A stretch of 64,000 nucleotides of DNA from Bacillota bacterium. Lineage in GTDB: Bacteria > Bacillota > Bacilli > Desulfuribacillales > Desulfuribacillaceae. The DNA lies in contig JAEWFW010000016.1 of assembly GCA_023388635.1 (NCBI GenBank), positions 62,001 to 126,000 on the forward strand, written 5' to 3'. Each line of letters opens with the position of its first letter. The first letter of the stretch is position 1. Made by a program: the position numbers and the translations under genes. Below the pieces are notes generated by a model. It did no database searches and was not told where the DNA came from. It saw only the letters and a list, made by a program, of their open reading frames with translations. Of this stretch, positions 1 through 9,900 are shown in pieces.

Positions 1-1184
1 ATGTTCGTCAACTGACGATACGGTAATACAAGTGACAAATCACCAGGAGTTGCCGATGTCAATGTCGGCTGAACTAAACCACGATCCATGCGCTGCTTGG
101 TCGAACGACGTCCACGCTTAAGGTCGCCCAGACGCTGGACAATTACAGTCCCGCCGAGCATGTTCGCTAATGTGGCGATGTATTTGCCATAGGCAATTGG
201 CTCTTTAAAAGGTTCGGTAAAATTATTGCTCACAAGCAAAGCAAAGTTCGTATTATTGCTGCGTTTGCTCGCATAGCTGTGTCCATTGACCGTCATGATG
301 CCATCGGTATTTTCAACGACGACTTCGCCATAGGGATTCATGCAAAATGTGCGGATCGGGTCATCGAATTTTTTGCCATAATACACAAGTTTGCTCTCGT
401 AGATGTGTTTTGTAATGTGTTCCATGCTCGTCGCAGGCACTTCGACACGCACACCGATATCGACTTGATTATTGCTCAGTTCCAAACCGAGACGCGCGCA
501 TTCACTGCGGAACCATTGAGAGCCGACACGCCCTGGAGCTACGATAACATAGTCTGCCGTTAGCACTTCACCGTTTGCTAATTCAATGCCTTTAACCGAT
601 GTCGCTTCCCCTGACGGCGCTGCCTCGGTAATGATCGATGACACTTGCGTGAGACTAAGAAATGTAATCTTGTCATTGAGATAGGCACGCATTTTTGATA
701 GAATTTCAAAATTATTTTCTGTGCCGAGATGTCTGATTTCCGCAGGAATCAATTTGAGATCGGCTGTAGCCGCCATACGCTCAATTTCTGCTACATGTTC
801 ATCGTAAGAGCCATATGTTTTTTCCGTGCCGCCGAATTGCAAATAGATGTCATCGACATATCGGATGTACTCCATGACGTTCTTTTTACCGCCGAGGTAT
901 TCATCCAGCCAGCCACCGTAATCGGCTGTCAAAGTTAATTTACCGTCACTATAAGCTCCCGCTCCTCCCCAGCCAGTCATGATCGAGCAGTGCGGTTTGC
1001 AATTGATGCACGAAATATCTTTGACTAGCATCGGACAGCTGCGTTTATCAATGTCTTTTCCTTGCTCTATCAATAAAATATTAGCCTTAGGATTTTCCTT
1101 GAATAATTCATAAGCAGAAAAAATACCTGCCGGTCCAGCACCTACAATAATTGTGTCATAATGTTTAGATGTATTCTTTACCAT
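1..1184 (-). CDS. FAD-dependent oxidoreductase (COG2509-like), C-terminus cut by window edge
   Basis: The reading frame starts at the ATG at 1184, behind a perfect AGGAGG at 1190-1197, and stays open to base 1, so the C-terminal end is missing. About 394 residues are visible. The N-terminus holds a Rossmann FAD-binding motif (IIVGAGPAGIFSAYEL, residues about 11-26). A Cys-rich stretch follows at about residues 48-65 (Cys, then CINCKPHC), leading into a WGGAGAYSDGKL motif. This layout resembles the uncharacterised FAD-dependent dehydrogenases of COG2509; the substrate is unknown. The four clustered cysteines could bind a metal or be redox active, which is inference. It is divergent from the yigZ gene to its right. 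I am confident it is a flavoprotein oxidoreductase and unsure of any specific function. Confidence 0.8.
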   Translation of the reverse strand, partial: MVKNTSKHYDTIIVGAGPAGIFSAYELFKENPKANILLIEQGKDIDKRSCPMLVKDISCINCKPHCSIMTGWGGAGAYSDGKLTLTADYGGWLDEYLGGKKNVMEYIRYVDDIYLQFGGTEKTYGSYDEHVAEIERMAATADLKLIPAEIRHLGTENNFEILSKMRAYLNDKITFLSLTQVSSIITEAAPSGEATSVKGIELANGEVLTADYVIVAPGRVGSQWFRSECARLGLELSNNQVDIGVRVEVPATSMEHITKHIYESKLVYYGKKFDDPIRTFCMNPYGEVVVENTDGIMTVNGHSYASKRSNNTNFALLVSNNFTEPFKEPIAYGKYIATLANMLGGTVIVQRLGDLKRGRRSTKQRMDRGLVQPTLTSATPGDLSLVLPYRQLTN

Positions 1185-1441
1185 TGCGTTCTCCTCCTAA
1201 TTGATGAGTTTAACCCCTTAGGCATTATATTGGTTTCAATCGTAAATAGCAAGGTTTTTTATCACTTTTTTTAATTAATTATATATTTCTTTATCAATTT
1301 CCGAATATATATCCTTTCCGCGACCATTATAGTTCGCCTTTTTCATTTGCCTTTCTGCATTTTATTTTACATTTACTTTTTACTTTTTCTACATTTTCTG
1401 CTTTCTGTTCGTATTTTCTATACGAATCCATTTCATCAGAA

Positions 1442-1481
1442 TCGACATTCAATGCGACTCGTTATACAATATATGTATTGT
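1442..1481 (+). promoter_or_regulatory. Sigma-A promoter with overlapping palindrome, upstream of yigZ
   Basis: A -35 box TCGACA (1442-1447) and a -10 box TACAAT (1465-1470) are separated by exactly 17 bases and lie about 48 bases before the yigZ start. The inverted repeat ACAATA-N4-TATTGT (1466-1481) overlaps the -10 box and the predicted start site, as a repressor operator would. The rest of the 1185-1517 gap is AT-rich with no other feature I can support. Confidence 0.5.
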
Positions 1482-1517
1482 GCTACTATTCCATACACGA
1501 TGAACGGAGTTGATCCT

Positions 1518-2168
1518 ATGGCTGACGGGTTTACAGTTGCTGCCTATCGAACGATTGCGACTGCCGCTGAGCAGAGAATAATCATAAAAAAATCTGAATT
1601 TATCGGCTATGCTTCCCCAGTGACGACAGAGCAAGAAGCGGCTGTTTTCATTGAAACGATTCGCAAGAAACATTGGGATGCAACGCATAATTGCTCTGCC
1701 TATGTTATCGGAGAATATCAAGAATTGCAGCGTTCCAGTGATGACGGTGAACCTAGTGGCACGGCAGGAAAACCAATTCTCGAAGTGATCAAAAAGCGGC
1801 AATTGACGAATGTCGCGATTGTCGTCACGCGCTATTTCGGGGGAATTATGCTCGGAGCTGGTGGATTAATTCGCGCTTATGGGCAAAGTGCCGCTGCCGG
1901 GATCGATGCTGCCGGAGTCGTCCTGCGCAGCTTACATCAGCAAATAATCGCCACTGTGGACTATACTTGGGTCGGTAAATTAGAAAATGAGTTGTATGCA
2001 AAAGGCTACACAATCACTGATTCTACCTATACGGACAAAGTGACATTTACGATTTTGACAAAGTGTGGCGAAGAAGCTCCGCTGCATACATTACTAATGG
2101 ATGCGACGAATGGGCAAGTGGAATTAAAAAAGGGAACCACCATTTATGTGGACTCCCCTATTGATTGA
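1518..2168 (+). CDS. YigZ/IMPACT family protein
   Basis: This 216-residue protein matches the YigZ (UPF0029, IMPACT N-terminal) family in length and sequence. The typical block is present: FIGYASPV near the start, the conserved DDGEPSGTAGKPIL stretch around residues 80-95, then VVTRYFGGIMLGAGGLIRAY. Members are thought to act in translation-stress or proteolysis-related functions, but the biochemical role is not settled. I chose the ATG at 1518, behind a GGAG at 1506-1509, because the longer upstream frame would run through the promoter at 1442-1470. Its stop codon directly abuts the stop of the convergent glycosyltransferase gene, leaving no room for a terminator. Confidence 0.88.
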   Translation: MADGFTVAAYRTIATAAEQRIIIKKSEFIGYASPVTTEQEAAVFIETIRKKHWDATHNCSAYVIGEYQELQRSSDDGEPSGTAGKPILEVIKKRQLTNVAIVVTRYFGGIMLGAGGLIRAYGQSAAAGIDAAGVVLRSLHQQIIATVDYTWVGKLENELYAKGYTITDSTYTDKVTFTILTKCGEEAPLHTLLMDATNGQVELKKGTTIYVDSPID

Positions 2169-3635
2169 TTATAACAACTGTAATTCTTCTGCTAACATGC
2201 GGGCTTGTTCTTGCCGCTGAAATTTTTTGGTCTGTTCCATGAGCGTGTCAGGCAATGAAATGGCTTGTCCTGTGTCGCGCCAATGAACATATAACTGGTA
2301 TACCGCTCGTTTAATATCTTCTATATCGGTTGGATTAGCAATCGCACCGTTGCCAAGCGATTGCAAAATATCTGTCGATTCTCCCAGGTGGCTCAAAGCA
2401 AGCACCGGTTTGCCAATGGCGATATATTCAAAGAGTTTGCCTGGTATATACGCCCCTGCGGATGGATCTGCATCAGCAATTAGCAACTGCACATCGGCTT
2501 GTGCCAATAATCGCAGTGCTTGCTCGTGGGGAAGTTGTCCGTGAAGCGTAACTTGATTTTCTAACCCCAGTTCGACGACAACCTGCCAGTTGGCACTCTG
2601 TCCCGGATAGTCAAAGATCCCGGCAAAATGCACTGCTATTTGCTCCCGCTGTATTTTCCCCTCATCGACCAATTGGCGAATGGCTTGTAAAAACAAGCGC
2701 GGGTTCCTCTTTTCATAGAAAATTCCTGTATAGACAAAATGCATTTTGTCTGACGAATCTCCACTGACTGTAGTACTTCTATTTTCCATTACCTGCTTGT
2801 CTACTGTCTTTCCATCTTCTATCTGCTTATCTACTATTTTCTTTTCCACTACATTCTTTTCTGTCGCTTGCTCAATTCCCCGATAATCTTCGACATCATA
2901 TCCATTGTGAATGACGACTCCCTTGCGAATCGCCGCACCGTATTTCTTCATAAACCCGGATAGAAAACTTTCGGTCACCGTGGTGATGACATCCGCGTGG
3001 GTGACAACTCGTGCCTCCATCCGTGCTTCCAACCATTCACGCCAGCGAATGCCCGAGCGATGCATATTGTCTGTCCAAGGATCGCGAAAATCAGCAATCC
3101 ACGGAATATTCGTCATTTTGTGTAACTTATAAGCCACCAGATGGTTCGTATTCGGACCCGATGTAGAAAAAATCGCTTGTATTTGATGCTGCTGAATCGC
3201 CGCAAAACCGACTTTAACCGCATTGCGATACCAAAGAATCTGATCATCAGGAATCAGAAGCCTATTTTTGACGCCTTTGAGGAATCGGCGTAATAGAGCC
3301 ACTCTCTTATTTGCTTGTATCAGTCGCTTGTTAGCTTGCGTCGGTGCAATGTTATTTGACTCAGGAGCCGCTGATGCTTGAGCGTTGTTCGAATTCGGTG
3401 CTTGCTTTCTCGGATATAGATTAATTTGTGAAGCACGGTGAATCACTGCGCTTTCCGGCAATTGTTTCAACAGGCTGGCATCTTTAGACGCAAAGTATAC
3501 ATCTTCACTGACAGTCAGAATATGCGGTTCCCAACCGTATTGCGGAAGGTATTTTGCCATTTTCAGTGCACGTTGTACACCGCCCCCACCGATTGGTGGA
3601 AATAAATACGATATAATTAATACTTTAGGTGTCAC
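2169..3635 (-). CDS. GT-B glycosyltransferase (family 4-like)
   Basis: A 488-residue cytoplasmic glycosyltransferase with the GT-B double Rossmann fold. The N-terminal half opens with VLIISYLFPPIGGGGVQR, the glycine-rich acceptor-side loop of GT4 enzymes; the C-terminal half holds the donor-site block ending in GKLFEYIAIGKPVLAL. It probably transfers a sugar from a nucleotide donor to a wall or surface polymer; donor and acceptor cannot be read from sequence. The start is GTG at 3635, with only a weak AGGGCGG upstream. Roughly residues 258-288, between the two lobes, are a pentapeptide repeat ([DE]-K-x-[IV]-x, six copies) not expected in the family. It is the last of three minus-strand genes, downstream of the nucleotide-sugar dehydrogenase. 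Confidence 0.85.
   Translation of the reverse strand: MTPKVLIISYLFPPIGGGGVQRALKMAKYLPQYGWEPHILTVSEDVYFASKDASLLKQLPESAVIHRASQINLYPRKQAPNSNNAQASAAPESNNIAPTQANKRLIQANKRVALLRRFLKGVKNRLLIPDDQILWYRNAVKVGFAAIQQHQIQAIFSTSGPNTNHLVAYKLHKMTNIPWIADFRDPWTDNMHRSGIRWREWLEARMEARVVTHADVITTVTESFLSGFMKKYGAAIRKGVVIHNGYDVEDYRGIEQATEKNVVEKKIVDKQIEDGKTVDKQVMENRSTTVSGDSSDKMHFVYTGIFYEKRNPRLFLQAIRQLVDEGKIQREQIAVHFAGIFDYPGQSANWQVVVELGLENQVTLHGQLPHEQALRLLAQADVQLLIADADPSAGAYIPGKLFEYIAIGKPVLALSHLGESTDILQSLGNGAIANPTDIEDIKRAVYQLYVHWRDTGQAISLPDTLMEQTKKFQRQEQARMLAEELQLL
2772..2861 (-). repeat. Six degenerate 15-bp tandem repeats inside the glycosyltransferase gene
   Basis: Six consecutive 15-base units run from 2861 down to 2772 on the coding strand, each encoding five residues: EKNVV, EKKIV, DKQIE, DGKTV, DKQVM, ENRST. 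The period is exact and in frame, and the units have diverged, so the array is not recent. It falls in the linker between the two GT-B lobes. Confidence 0.85.
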
Positions 3636-3668
3636 ATAAACCGCCCTAACATATTGAAATCATTTCAT

Positions 3669-5009
3669 TTAGATATGCAATACTGTAAAATTATTTGGCA
3701 AACCGCCCTCTTGCTTTACAACATGCTTGGCATCAAACACGACCTTTGAGCTTCCTGCTCGACCCGATGCCATTCGCTCCCATATTGTATCCCATTGCAG
3801 TTGGCGAAATTCCTCTTGCATCGTCAATAGCATCAATCCGTCGGCATTGGTCACACAATCCGACAGATTATCATACTTAAACGGATATGAACTGACGACA
3901 GCAGGATCATAAGCGTATACTTCTGCTCCCTTTTCCTGCAAAATACGAACAATATCAATCGGCGGACTGATACGGTCATCATTCGAATAATCTTTCATTG
4001 CCAATCCGAGAACGGCAATCTTTTTGTCCTTTAAGGTGCCTAAAGCATGCTCCACACGCTCGACGATCTGTAACGGTACATTGTCATTAATCGTGCGCGC
4101 CTGTTGTAGAAGCTGTAGATCTACACCCAACTCCCGTGCCTTTGGCTCTAAGTAATAATATGCATTCGGCAGGCAATAGCCACCGACTCCCGATCCCGGA
4201 GTAAGCAAATTTACCCGTTTATGAGTATTGGCTACACGAATCAGTTCCAATGTATCGATCTCAAAATTCTGAGCAAAAGCGGCAAATTGCTGCACCATAG
4301 CAATATTGACATCGCGCTGGATGTTTTCAATCACTTTTGCCGTTTCTACGATTTTAATCTGCGAAATTGTCACATCTGCTTTGGTGACAATCGTGAGAAT
4401 TTCTTTTGCTCTGATTGCACTTCGCTCATTCACCCCGCCCATAGCTAACGGCATGTTCTCAAATTCTTCGAAAGCGCGTCCTTCGGCAATTCGCTCTGAG
4501 GCGTATGCGAGATAAAAATCTTCTCCCGCTTTCAGCCCAGACAGGCTCTCAAGCAACGGGGCTATGTGCTCTTCCGTCGTACCCGGTATGACCGTACTGC
4601 GGATAATAATCGTATCGTTCTTTTTCAAAACGCGGGCGATGGAACTGCAAGCGCTGTCTATATATGTATAATTAGGTTTCCCTTCATGGATTGGAATCCC
4701 CACGGTGACAATATATGTATCGACGAGTTCTGCGGCTCGCGTATAATCCGTCATTGCAGTGAATCTGCCCGCCGCTAATTGCTCATTGAGAATTTCGCGA
4801 ATTGTCTTCTCTTGATAACGCTCCAAATGATGAGTCACACCACCGTTGATTTCATCAATTAATTCCGGCAATACATCGATACCGACGACATTCGCTCCGC
4901 GCATCGCATAACTGAGTGCCAGCGGCAAACCGATAAATCCCAAGCCGATTACGGCAATTCCTTTTGTTTTCATCTCTCTTATTTTCATCTCTTCTGTTTT
5001 CATTTCCAT
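3669..5009 (-). CDS. UDP-glucose/GDP-mannose dehydrogenase family protein (WecC-like)
   Basis: A 446-residue nucleotide-sugar dehydrogenase, which oxidises C6 of a UDP-hexose to the uronic acid in two NAD+-dependent steps. Visible elements are the N-terminal NAD motif GLGFIGLPLALSYAMRG (about residues 22-38), the central block with catalytic cysteine in PGSGVGGYCLPNAYY (about residue 275), and the C-terminal domain with GLAMKDYSNDDRISPP. Its best partner here is WecB (38154-39281), which would make UDP-ManNAc, so UDP-ManNAcA is a plausible product; that is inference. The first ATG (5009) has a good AGGAG eight bases upstream. Residues 3-17 come from three 15-bp repeats, each starting with ATG, so the ancestral start may have been the ATG at 4973. 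Confidence 0.85.
   Translation of the reverse strand: MEMKTEEMKIREMKTKGIAVIGLGFIGLPLALSYAMRGANVVGIDVLPELIDEINGGVTHHLERYQEKTIREILNEQLAAGRFTAMTDYTRAAELVDTYIVTVGIPIHEGKPNYTYIDSACSSIARVLKKNDTIIIRSTVIPGTTEEHIAPLLESLSGLKAGEDFYLAYASERIAEGRAFEEFENMPLAMGGVNERSAIRAKEILTIVTKADVTISQIKIVETAKVIENIQRDVNIAMVQQFAAFAQNFEIDTLELIRVANTHKRVNLLTPGSGVGGYCLPNAYYYLEPKARELGVDLQLLQQARTINDNVPLQIVERVEHALGTLKDKKIAVLGLAMKDYSNDDRISPPIDIVRILQEKGAEVYAYDPAVVSSYPFKYDNLSDCVTNADGLMLLTMQEEFRQLQWDTIWERMASGRAGSSKVVFDAKHVVKQEGGLPNNFTVLHI
4959..5003 (-). repeat. Three 15-bp tandem repeats, each carrying an in-frame ATG
   Basis: Units ATGAAAACAGAAGAG (5003-4989), ATGAAAATAAGAGAG (4988-4974) and ATGAAAACAAAAGGA (4973-4959) form the 5' end of the dehydrogenase gene. 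The second and third ATG are directly preceded by purine-rich GAAGAG or AGAGAG, which resemble ribosome-binding sequence. Confidence 0.9.
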
Positions 5010-5117
5010 AGAAAGTTCTCCTCACTCTGACATCCTATATAATTTTTACTGTTTCCTTCTTTTGAATGAACTACTATTTCCCACTCTGTACACGGCATAT
5101 CAGTTTACTGTGATGTT

Positions 5118-5168
5118 GCTCCCACTATTTTGATACTTTCACTGCTTTGATGTTTTCACTGTTTTGAT
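5118..5168. repeat. Three 17-bp intergenic tandem repeats
   Basis: Read on the minus strand the units are ATCAAAACAGTGAAAAC (5168-5152), ATCAAAGCAGTGAAAGT (5151-5135) and ATCAAAATAGTGGGAGC (5134-5118). They begin eight bases after the lipoprotein stop codon, in the 5010-5175 gap before the dehydrogenase gene. The period is not a multiple of three, as expected for non-coding DNA. Confidence 0.85.
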
Positions 5169-5175
5169 CTTACCA

Positions 5176-6720
5176 CTAGTCTATACGTGTTTCAATCTCT
5201 TGCTGTGAAAATGGACTGTCAATGACCGTAAGCGGCACTTGCGTGAGTTCATTCGTCTGTAAATCCAAATGGAGCAAATTGTCGCTCTTATCAAGGAAAT
5301 ATGCATTCGATTCCAGCATTCCTAAATGCGTATACGGTGTATAGTCTTCAATCACAACTTGTTTTTCACCTGTTTGCAAATGAAATTTAAACAACTGCTT
5401 ATTGTTAGGTGTCGAAAATTTCCCTTCGTAGTCTTCATAGTACAGCCAGTTGTCAATCACAAAAAGTGGGTTCATGGAGTCAAAGCCACTTTCCTCTTTA
5501 GGCGTTCTCCCTTTAACGATTCGCTCGAAATTCCCTTTGCCGTCACCATAGTATAGACCGTCGCGCCCTGCTCCTTCTACATCTCGCAAATACGCAAAAA
5601 TGTGCCCACCATCGATTAGCAGACGATTCGCAGCCATTTGAAACGGCATTACTTTGTATTGCTCTTTCCCATCGAGACTCACTCTATGTAACATCCAGCT
5701 AAAATCGACATAATACACTCCATTTTCATCGATTTTGACAATCAAGTCGGCTTGCTTTGCTGTCAATAAATCAGGTTGCTTTGCTAACAGAACAGGCGGT
5801 TTCCCCTTAGCCATTCGGTATATTCCCGATGAAGAGGCTTCTGCCGGGAAGTAAATATAGTATACGGCATCATTATAGTAATGGATGCCCCGATGATCGG
5901 TGATATTAGTTTCAGCAAATTGCCCGGGATGGGCGACCAAAGGCATGAGATAAAAATTTTTCAACCCTTCATGTAACAGTTTTAATTTCAACGTATTTAG
6001 ATCATACTCGTATACATTGTATACCCTAAAGTCCATAGGATCGGGTACACTTTTTGTAAAATAAAAAGTGTCATTTTCAAACAATCCGGAAGCAATGACA
6101 CTATGGTGGTCGCCATCAGGGTCTAACCGGTACTTTATGCATCCTTCTTCGCTAAATTTATATACATTACGAATATAATCGAGATCATGCCAGCCGCCTA
6201 TGCCGTCGTCTAGATATGTCCCTTTATTACCTATATAAGCAATGTCGATTTGCATCGTCGGTTTGTAAGTTTCATCATCTACCTTGTCTTCACCTATGTC
6301 AGAATTGATATCCTCGTCTGCCTGCTCACCAGGAGTTTGCGTCCCACTTGGTTTATCTATCTCGGATACATTTCCGTCGGTTTGGTTTTTTTCGGCTCCA
6401 TTTTCGCCATTTGCATTTTCAGCAATACTTTCGCTAGTATCCCCTCTGCTGTCTGATTCTTTGACAGCATCTTTACTTAAATCTTCTTCATTCGTATTAT
6501 CTTTGTTTGTATCATTTTTGCTCGTATCATCTTCACTTGTACCATCTCTTTGTTCTATACCCGTATGTCCTTTACCGATATTTTCTCGATCATCAATTCC
6601 TTTTTGCTCCTGCTGTTGTGCCTCGCTTTCGCCATTTCCCGCATTCTGATTGCATCCAAAAACTAATACAGCTACCAGCAAAAGTAGCAATATTAACTTC
6701 GTACATGTTCGATTGGTCAT
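5176..6720 (-). CDS. Lipoprotein with acidic repeat linker and propeller-like C-terminal part (DUF5050-like)
   Basis: A 514-residue exported lipoprotein. The N-terminus has a basic start, a hydrophobic run and a lipobox LVFGC, so Cys23 should be lipidated and the protein anchored outside the membrane. Residues about 30-135 are an Asp/Glu/Asn/Ser/Thr/Lys-rich linker that includes a 15-bp-period repeat. The rest resembles DUF5050-type repeat proteins, with recurring YYxD/YYGD-like strands and 'NGVYYVDF' style blades suggesting a beta-propeller; this is inferred from pattern. The ATG at 6720 was chosen because an AGGAAGGAAG lies seven bases before it; a TTG two codons earlier would overlap that site. 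It is the first gene of a probable unit with the dehydrogenase and glycosyltransferase. No function is known. Confidence 0.7.
   Translation of the reverse strand: MTNRTCTKLILLLLLVAVLVFGCNQNAGNGESEAQQQEQKGIDDRENIGKGHTGIEQRDGTSEDDTSKNDTNKDNTNEEDLSKDAVKESDSRGDTSESIAENANGENGAEKNQTDGNVSEIDKPSGTQTPGEQADEDINSDIGEDKVDDETYKPTMQIDIAYIGNKGTYLDDGIGGWHDLDYIRNVYKFSEEGCIKYRLDPDGDHHSVIASGLFENDTFYFTKSVPDPMDFRVYNVYEYDLNTLKLKLLHEGLKNFYLMPLVAHPGQFAETNITDHRGIHYYNDAVYYIYFPAEASSSGIYRMAKGKPPVLLAKQPDLLTAKQADLIVKIDENGVYYVDFSWMLHRVSLDGKEQYKVMPFQMAANRLLIDGGHIFAYLRDVEGAGRDGLYYGDGKGNFERIVKGRTPKEESGFDSMNPLFVIDNWLYYEDYEGKFSTPNNKQLFKFHLQTGEKQVVIEDYTPYTHLGMLESNAYFLDKSDNLLHLDLQTNELTQVPLTVIDSPFSQQEIETRID
6490..6549 (-). repeat. 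Four 15-bp tandem repeats in the lipoprotein linker
   Basis: On the plus strand the units begin ATTCGTATTATCTTT (6490), then at 6505, 6520 and 6535, each of the form xxTYGTAYYATYTYx. The encoded pentads are of the type D-x-T-[SN]-[KE]. The exact 15-base period matches repeats in three other genes of the window. Confidence 0.88.
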
Positions 6721-6811
6721 AGGCAAACTTCCTTCCTAAAAAACATACTATATATGTATTCGCAATTTACGGCAAAAACCCTTGTTCTATATGATTACAT
6801 TCATATTGCAA

Positions 6812-6830
6812 TTCGCATAACTTATGCGAA
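6812..6830. promoter_or_regulatory. 19-bp near-perfect palindrome (operator candidate)
   Basis: TTCGCATAA-C-TTATGCGAA has two perfect 9-base arms around one base. It lies about 92 bases upstream of the lipoprotein start and just after the T-tract that ends the SLH transcript. Position and symmetry fit a dimeric regulator site. No known consensus is matched with certainty. Confidence 0.5.
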
Positions 6831-6887
6831 AAAACAAAGGGAATGTTGCCGAACTACTACTATTTCAAAGTAGTTCGTAACATCCCC
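6829..6887 (-). terminator. Rho-independent terminator after the SLH gene
   Basis: A long hairpin (about 6839-6886; GAACTACT and AGTAGTTC at the core, extended by GGGA/ATGTT pairs) is followed on the minus strand by a T-rich tract (TTTGTTTTTT, 6838-6829). It sits 45 bases past the SLH stop codon. Confidence 0.85.
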
Positions 6888-6931
6888 AGCGTATATATTT
6901 ACAATATTTACATTCTTATATCTTTACTATC

Positions 6932-9900
6932 TTATAGCGGATCCGGCAATAACTTCTTGTATTGCATCAAACGTGTAGCGATGACAGATGCCTCTGCACG
7001 AGTCAATGTATTCTTCGGCAAGAAACTGTATCCTTTCGATACATCGTTCGGGTCGTTCTGCTTTCCAACTACGATACCTGTTTTTGAAATCGCTGCTACC
7101 GATTGCAATGCATAGTATTCAATTGAAGGTGCATCGGTAAATTCTTTCGTCAACTGCGTTAAAGCCTGCTCCGGTGTCCTTGCCAGCTTCGCCTCAAGTG
7201 CTCTGGCGATCATAACAGCTGCCTGTTCCCGAGTTAGGAACTCATTCGGTACGAATCTGCGCGGGAATTTACCTTGAACGATACCTGCGCGTGCTGCAGT
7301 TTCAATGTATTTGTAATCCCAGAATGGCAAGCCCATATTCGGTCTTACGTCATCGAACGTTGGACGCGTAGGTGACTTAATAAATTGATCACTGTCATAA
7401 GGTCCGTCATTGATTTCAATTTCTAAGGCTTTAACAAGTATTGTTGCAAACTCACCTCTAGTAATCGGTCTATCCGGTCCAAAGCGCTCTGGCGTTTCAT
7501 TAGCCATGATACCTTTTGAGAATACAGCTTCTATATTACGACGTGCCCATCCGTGGTTAATCACATCATTGAAGGAACGGCTCAATTTCATGACGACATA
7601 GTAACCAAATCCGTCAAACGGCACTGTAATCGTGTTATTCTTCGCGTTGACAACTCCACCAATATTCCGCCATTGTGTTTGACCGTCAATCGCATATCCT
7701 GGGTGGTACATGACAGTCATATGGATACTGGCATCTTGAACAACATCTGCATTATATTTGAGTGTTAATGTTCCTCGGGTATTTGTAACAAGTACATCGC
7801 GCTCACGCCTACTCGTTACCATATTACCTTCAAACGGCAATCGTCCACCCGGGCTTTCAAGTGTTCCCGCGTCGATGTAAAACAATTCACTTGCATAATG
7901 ATAGTAATCCAAAGCGTTCGGACTGCCACCCACCAACATATTACGTAATGGCAGGTTGGATCGACTGATATCGCGATCCACTTTCCCCGTATACTTATTG
8001 GCTACTCCAATCAATACACTCTTATCATACCAGAAGTCCGGCAATTCGTACGGAATTGTATGTCCTTCCATAATTGAAGACCTAGGTTGCAATAAAGTGT
8101 TTTTCGGAAAACTCAAAGATACTGCTCCGCCTAATTCCTTAGGACTAATTTTATTCTTTCTTAAATCTGTTTGATAAACTGCTCCCTCTGCCAGTGTTCC
8201 TGCATAAAAGAGTACTAATTCACCCGGATATGAATCGTTACCAACAGTAACCGTCAACTTAAGTTTGTTTTCACCTGTTTTCAACGGTACTTCAGCATAG
8301 AATACGTAAGCTCCTAATTTCTCCTCATTAATTTTATTTTCCCCGTAAAGACGATCACGCAAATAATTCATAACATACGCAGACATATGATTCGTATCTT
8401 CATCTTTAGTACTGATCTTCTGTGCTTCAACTTTACCAATTTTTACAGAAGAAGCCGTTGGGGCTTTGATAATTATTGGTTGCAAATTATTATTAACTAC
8501 TTGACGGAATGGTGCTAAGACAGTGAAAATATCACGTTTCGGCATGATTATAATTTTCTCTGACATGACCGTCGTACCCTTTTTCACTTCGAGACTGATA
8601 TGGAACTGATCAATCAGCCCCTCATTTTGTTGATTATCTAACGCTAAATTTCTCACTTCAAACTCAAGAATGGAAGTCACAGTTGAAGGCCATGTTAATT
8701 GATATTTGTAGGACGTCTGGTAGTTCTGTCTTGGTATAAGGTCACCATTTGCATCTTTCTTTACAGTTGCGACAATTTCCCCATTAATAAACAGGGTTAC
8801 CTCATCAAAATTTTCTGCCCCACCTTCAATAGAAACAAAATCTTTATCTGTTTCCACAATATCTCCGAACCTATGTTCAACAGGATCTATATCACCTTCA
8901 AAATGCGTTTTGAAAGCTTTGATAACCGGTGCTCCGTCCATTATCACATAAAATGAAAATTCCGTTCGACTCGTAATACTGCCATCTTTAAAACTTACAA
9001 CGACCCTGTTGAGTTGATCATCCAGTACTTTATTAGCACCTGTGTGTAAATTCAACGTCCCTTCAAGTTTCCCTTCTATTGGCGGTTCACCCGGTGGTAC
9101 ACTTGGTGGTGCAAATGCTATAGTTACCGGCTCACCATTTACCTCGACGGTAATCGGATTCGCACTATCTCCCAAATTCGGATTGCTATAACTGGAAACT
9201 TCAATTTTCATATTTTGAAAATACTTAGCTAGAAAAGCACCATCTGTGAACGGAGGTGTCTGCGCCATCATACTCTTTTCGTCATAGACATATTCCTTAT
9301 TATAAGTTACATAGCTGCCATCTCCGGCTTTCAACGTTACCGCTGGACCTTTAGCTACCAGAAAACGTTTGACAATCATCGCTTGGGTTTTAGGGTCTCC
9401 TCCTTTATCACCAACATAAGCTACAACTAATATATTTCCTGATGGTAAGTTCCTAATCTTCACTAAACTGCGCTCACCATCACCTCGCACTTCTTCCGCT
9501 GTTACCGATATTCCTTTACTCTCATCAATTGCGTCTACATTAGCAGGGATATCATATGGTGCCTGATAAACCCTAATTTTTATGTTATTACTAGTAATTT
9601 TTCTATGATGTAGATATAGTTCCAGCGATTCCTGAGACACTCCGTATGGCTGATTGTGTTCCATAATGTATTCGCCATTAGCAACGACACTGACTCCGCT
9701 AAACTGGGGTAGATTGTGATTAGCAAATTCAAAACTATATGCAAATTCGGTTGCCAATGCATAGTCGGTCGAATTCTGCGGATTATTTCTATAAATTTTC
9801 GGTTTCAATACAATTGTGTATTTACCATGGTTCCACGCTGAAGGTCCGCCAAATGATGCCTCTGGTATGACGACAGCAAAATCTACATAAGCTACTCCAT

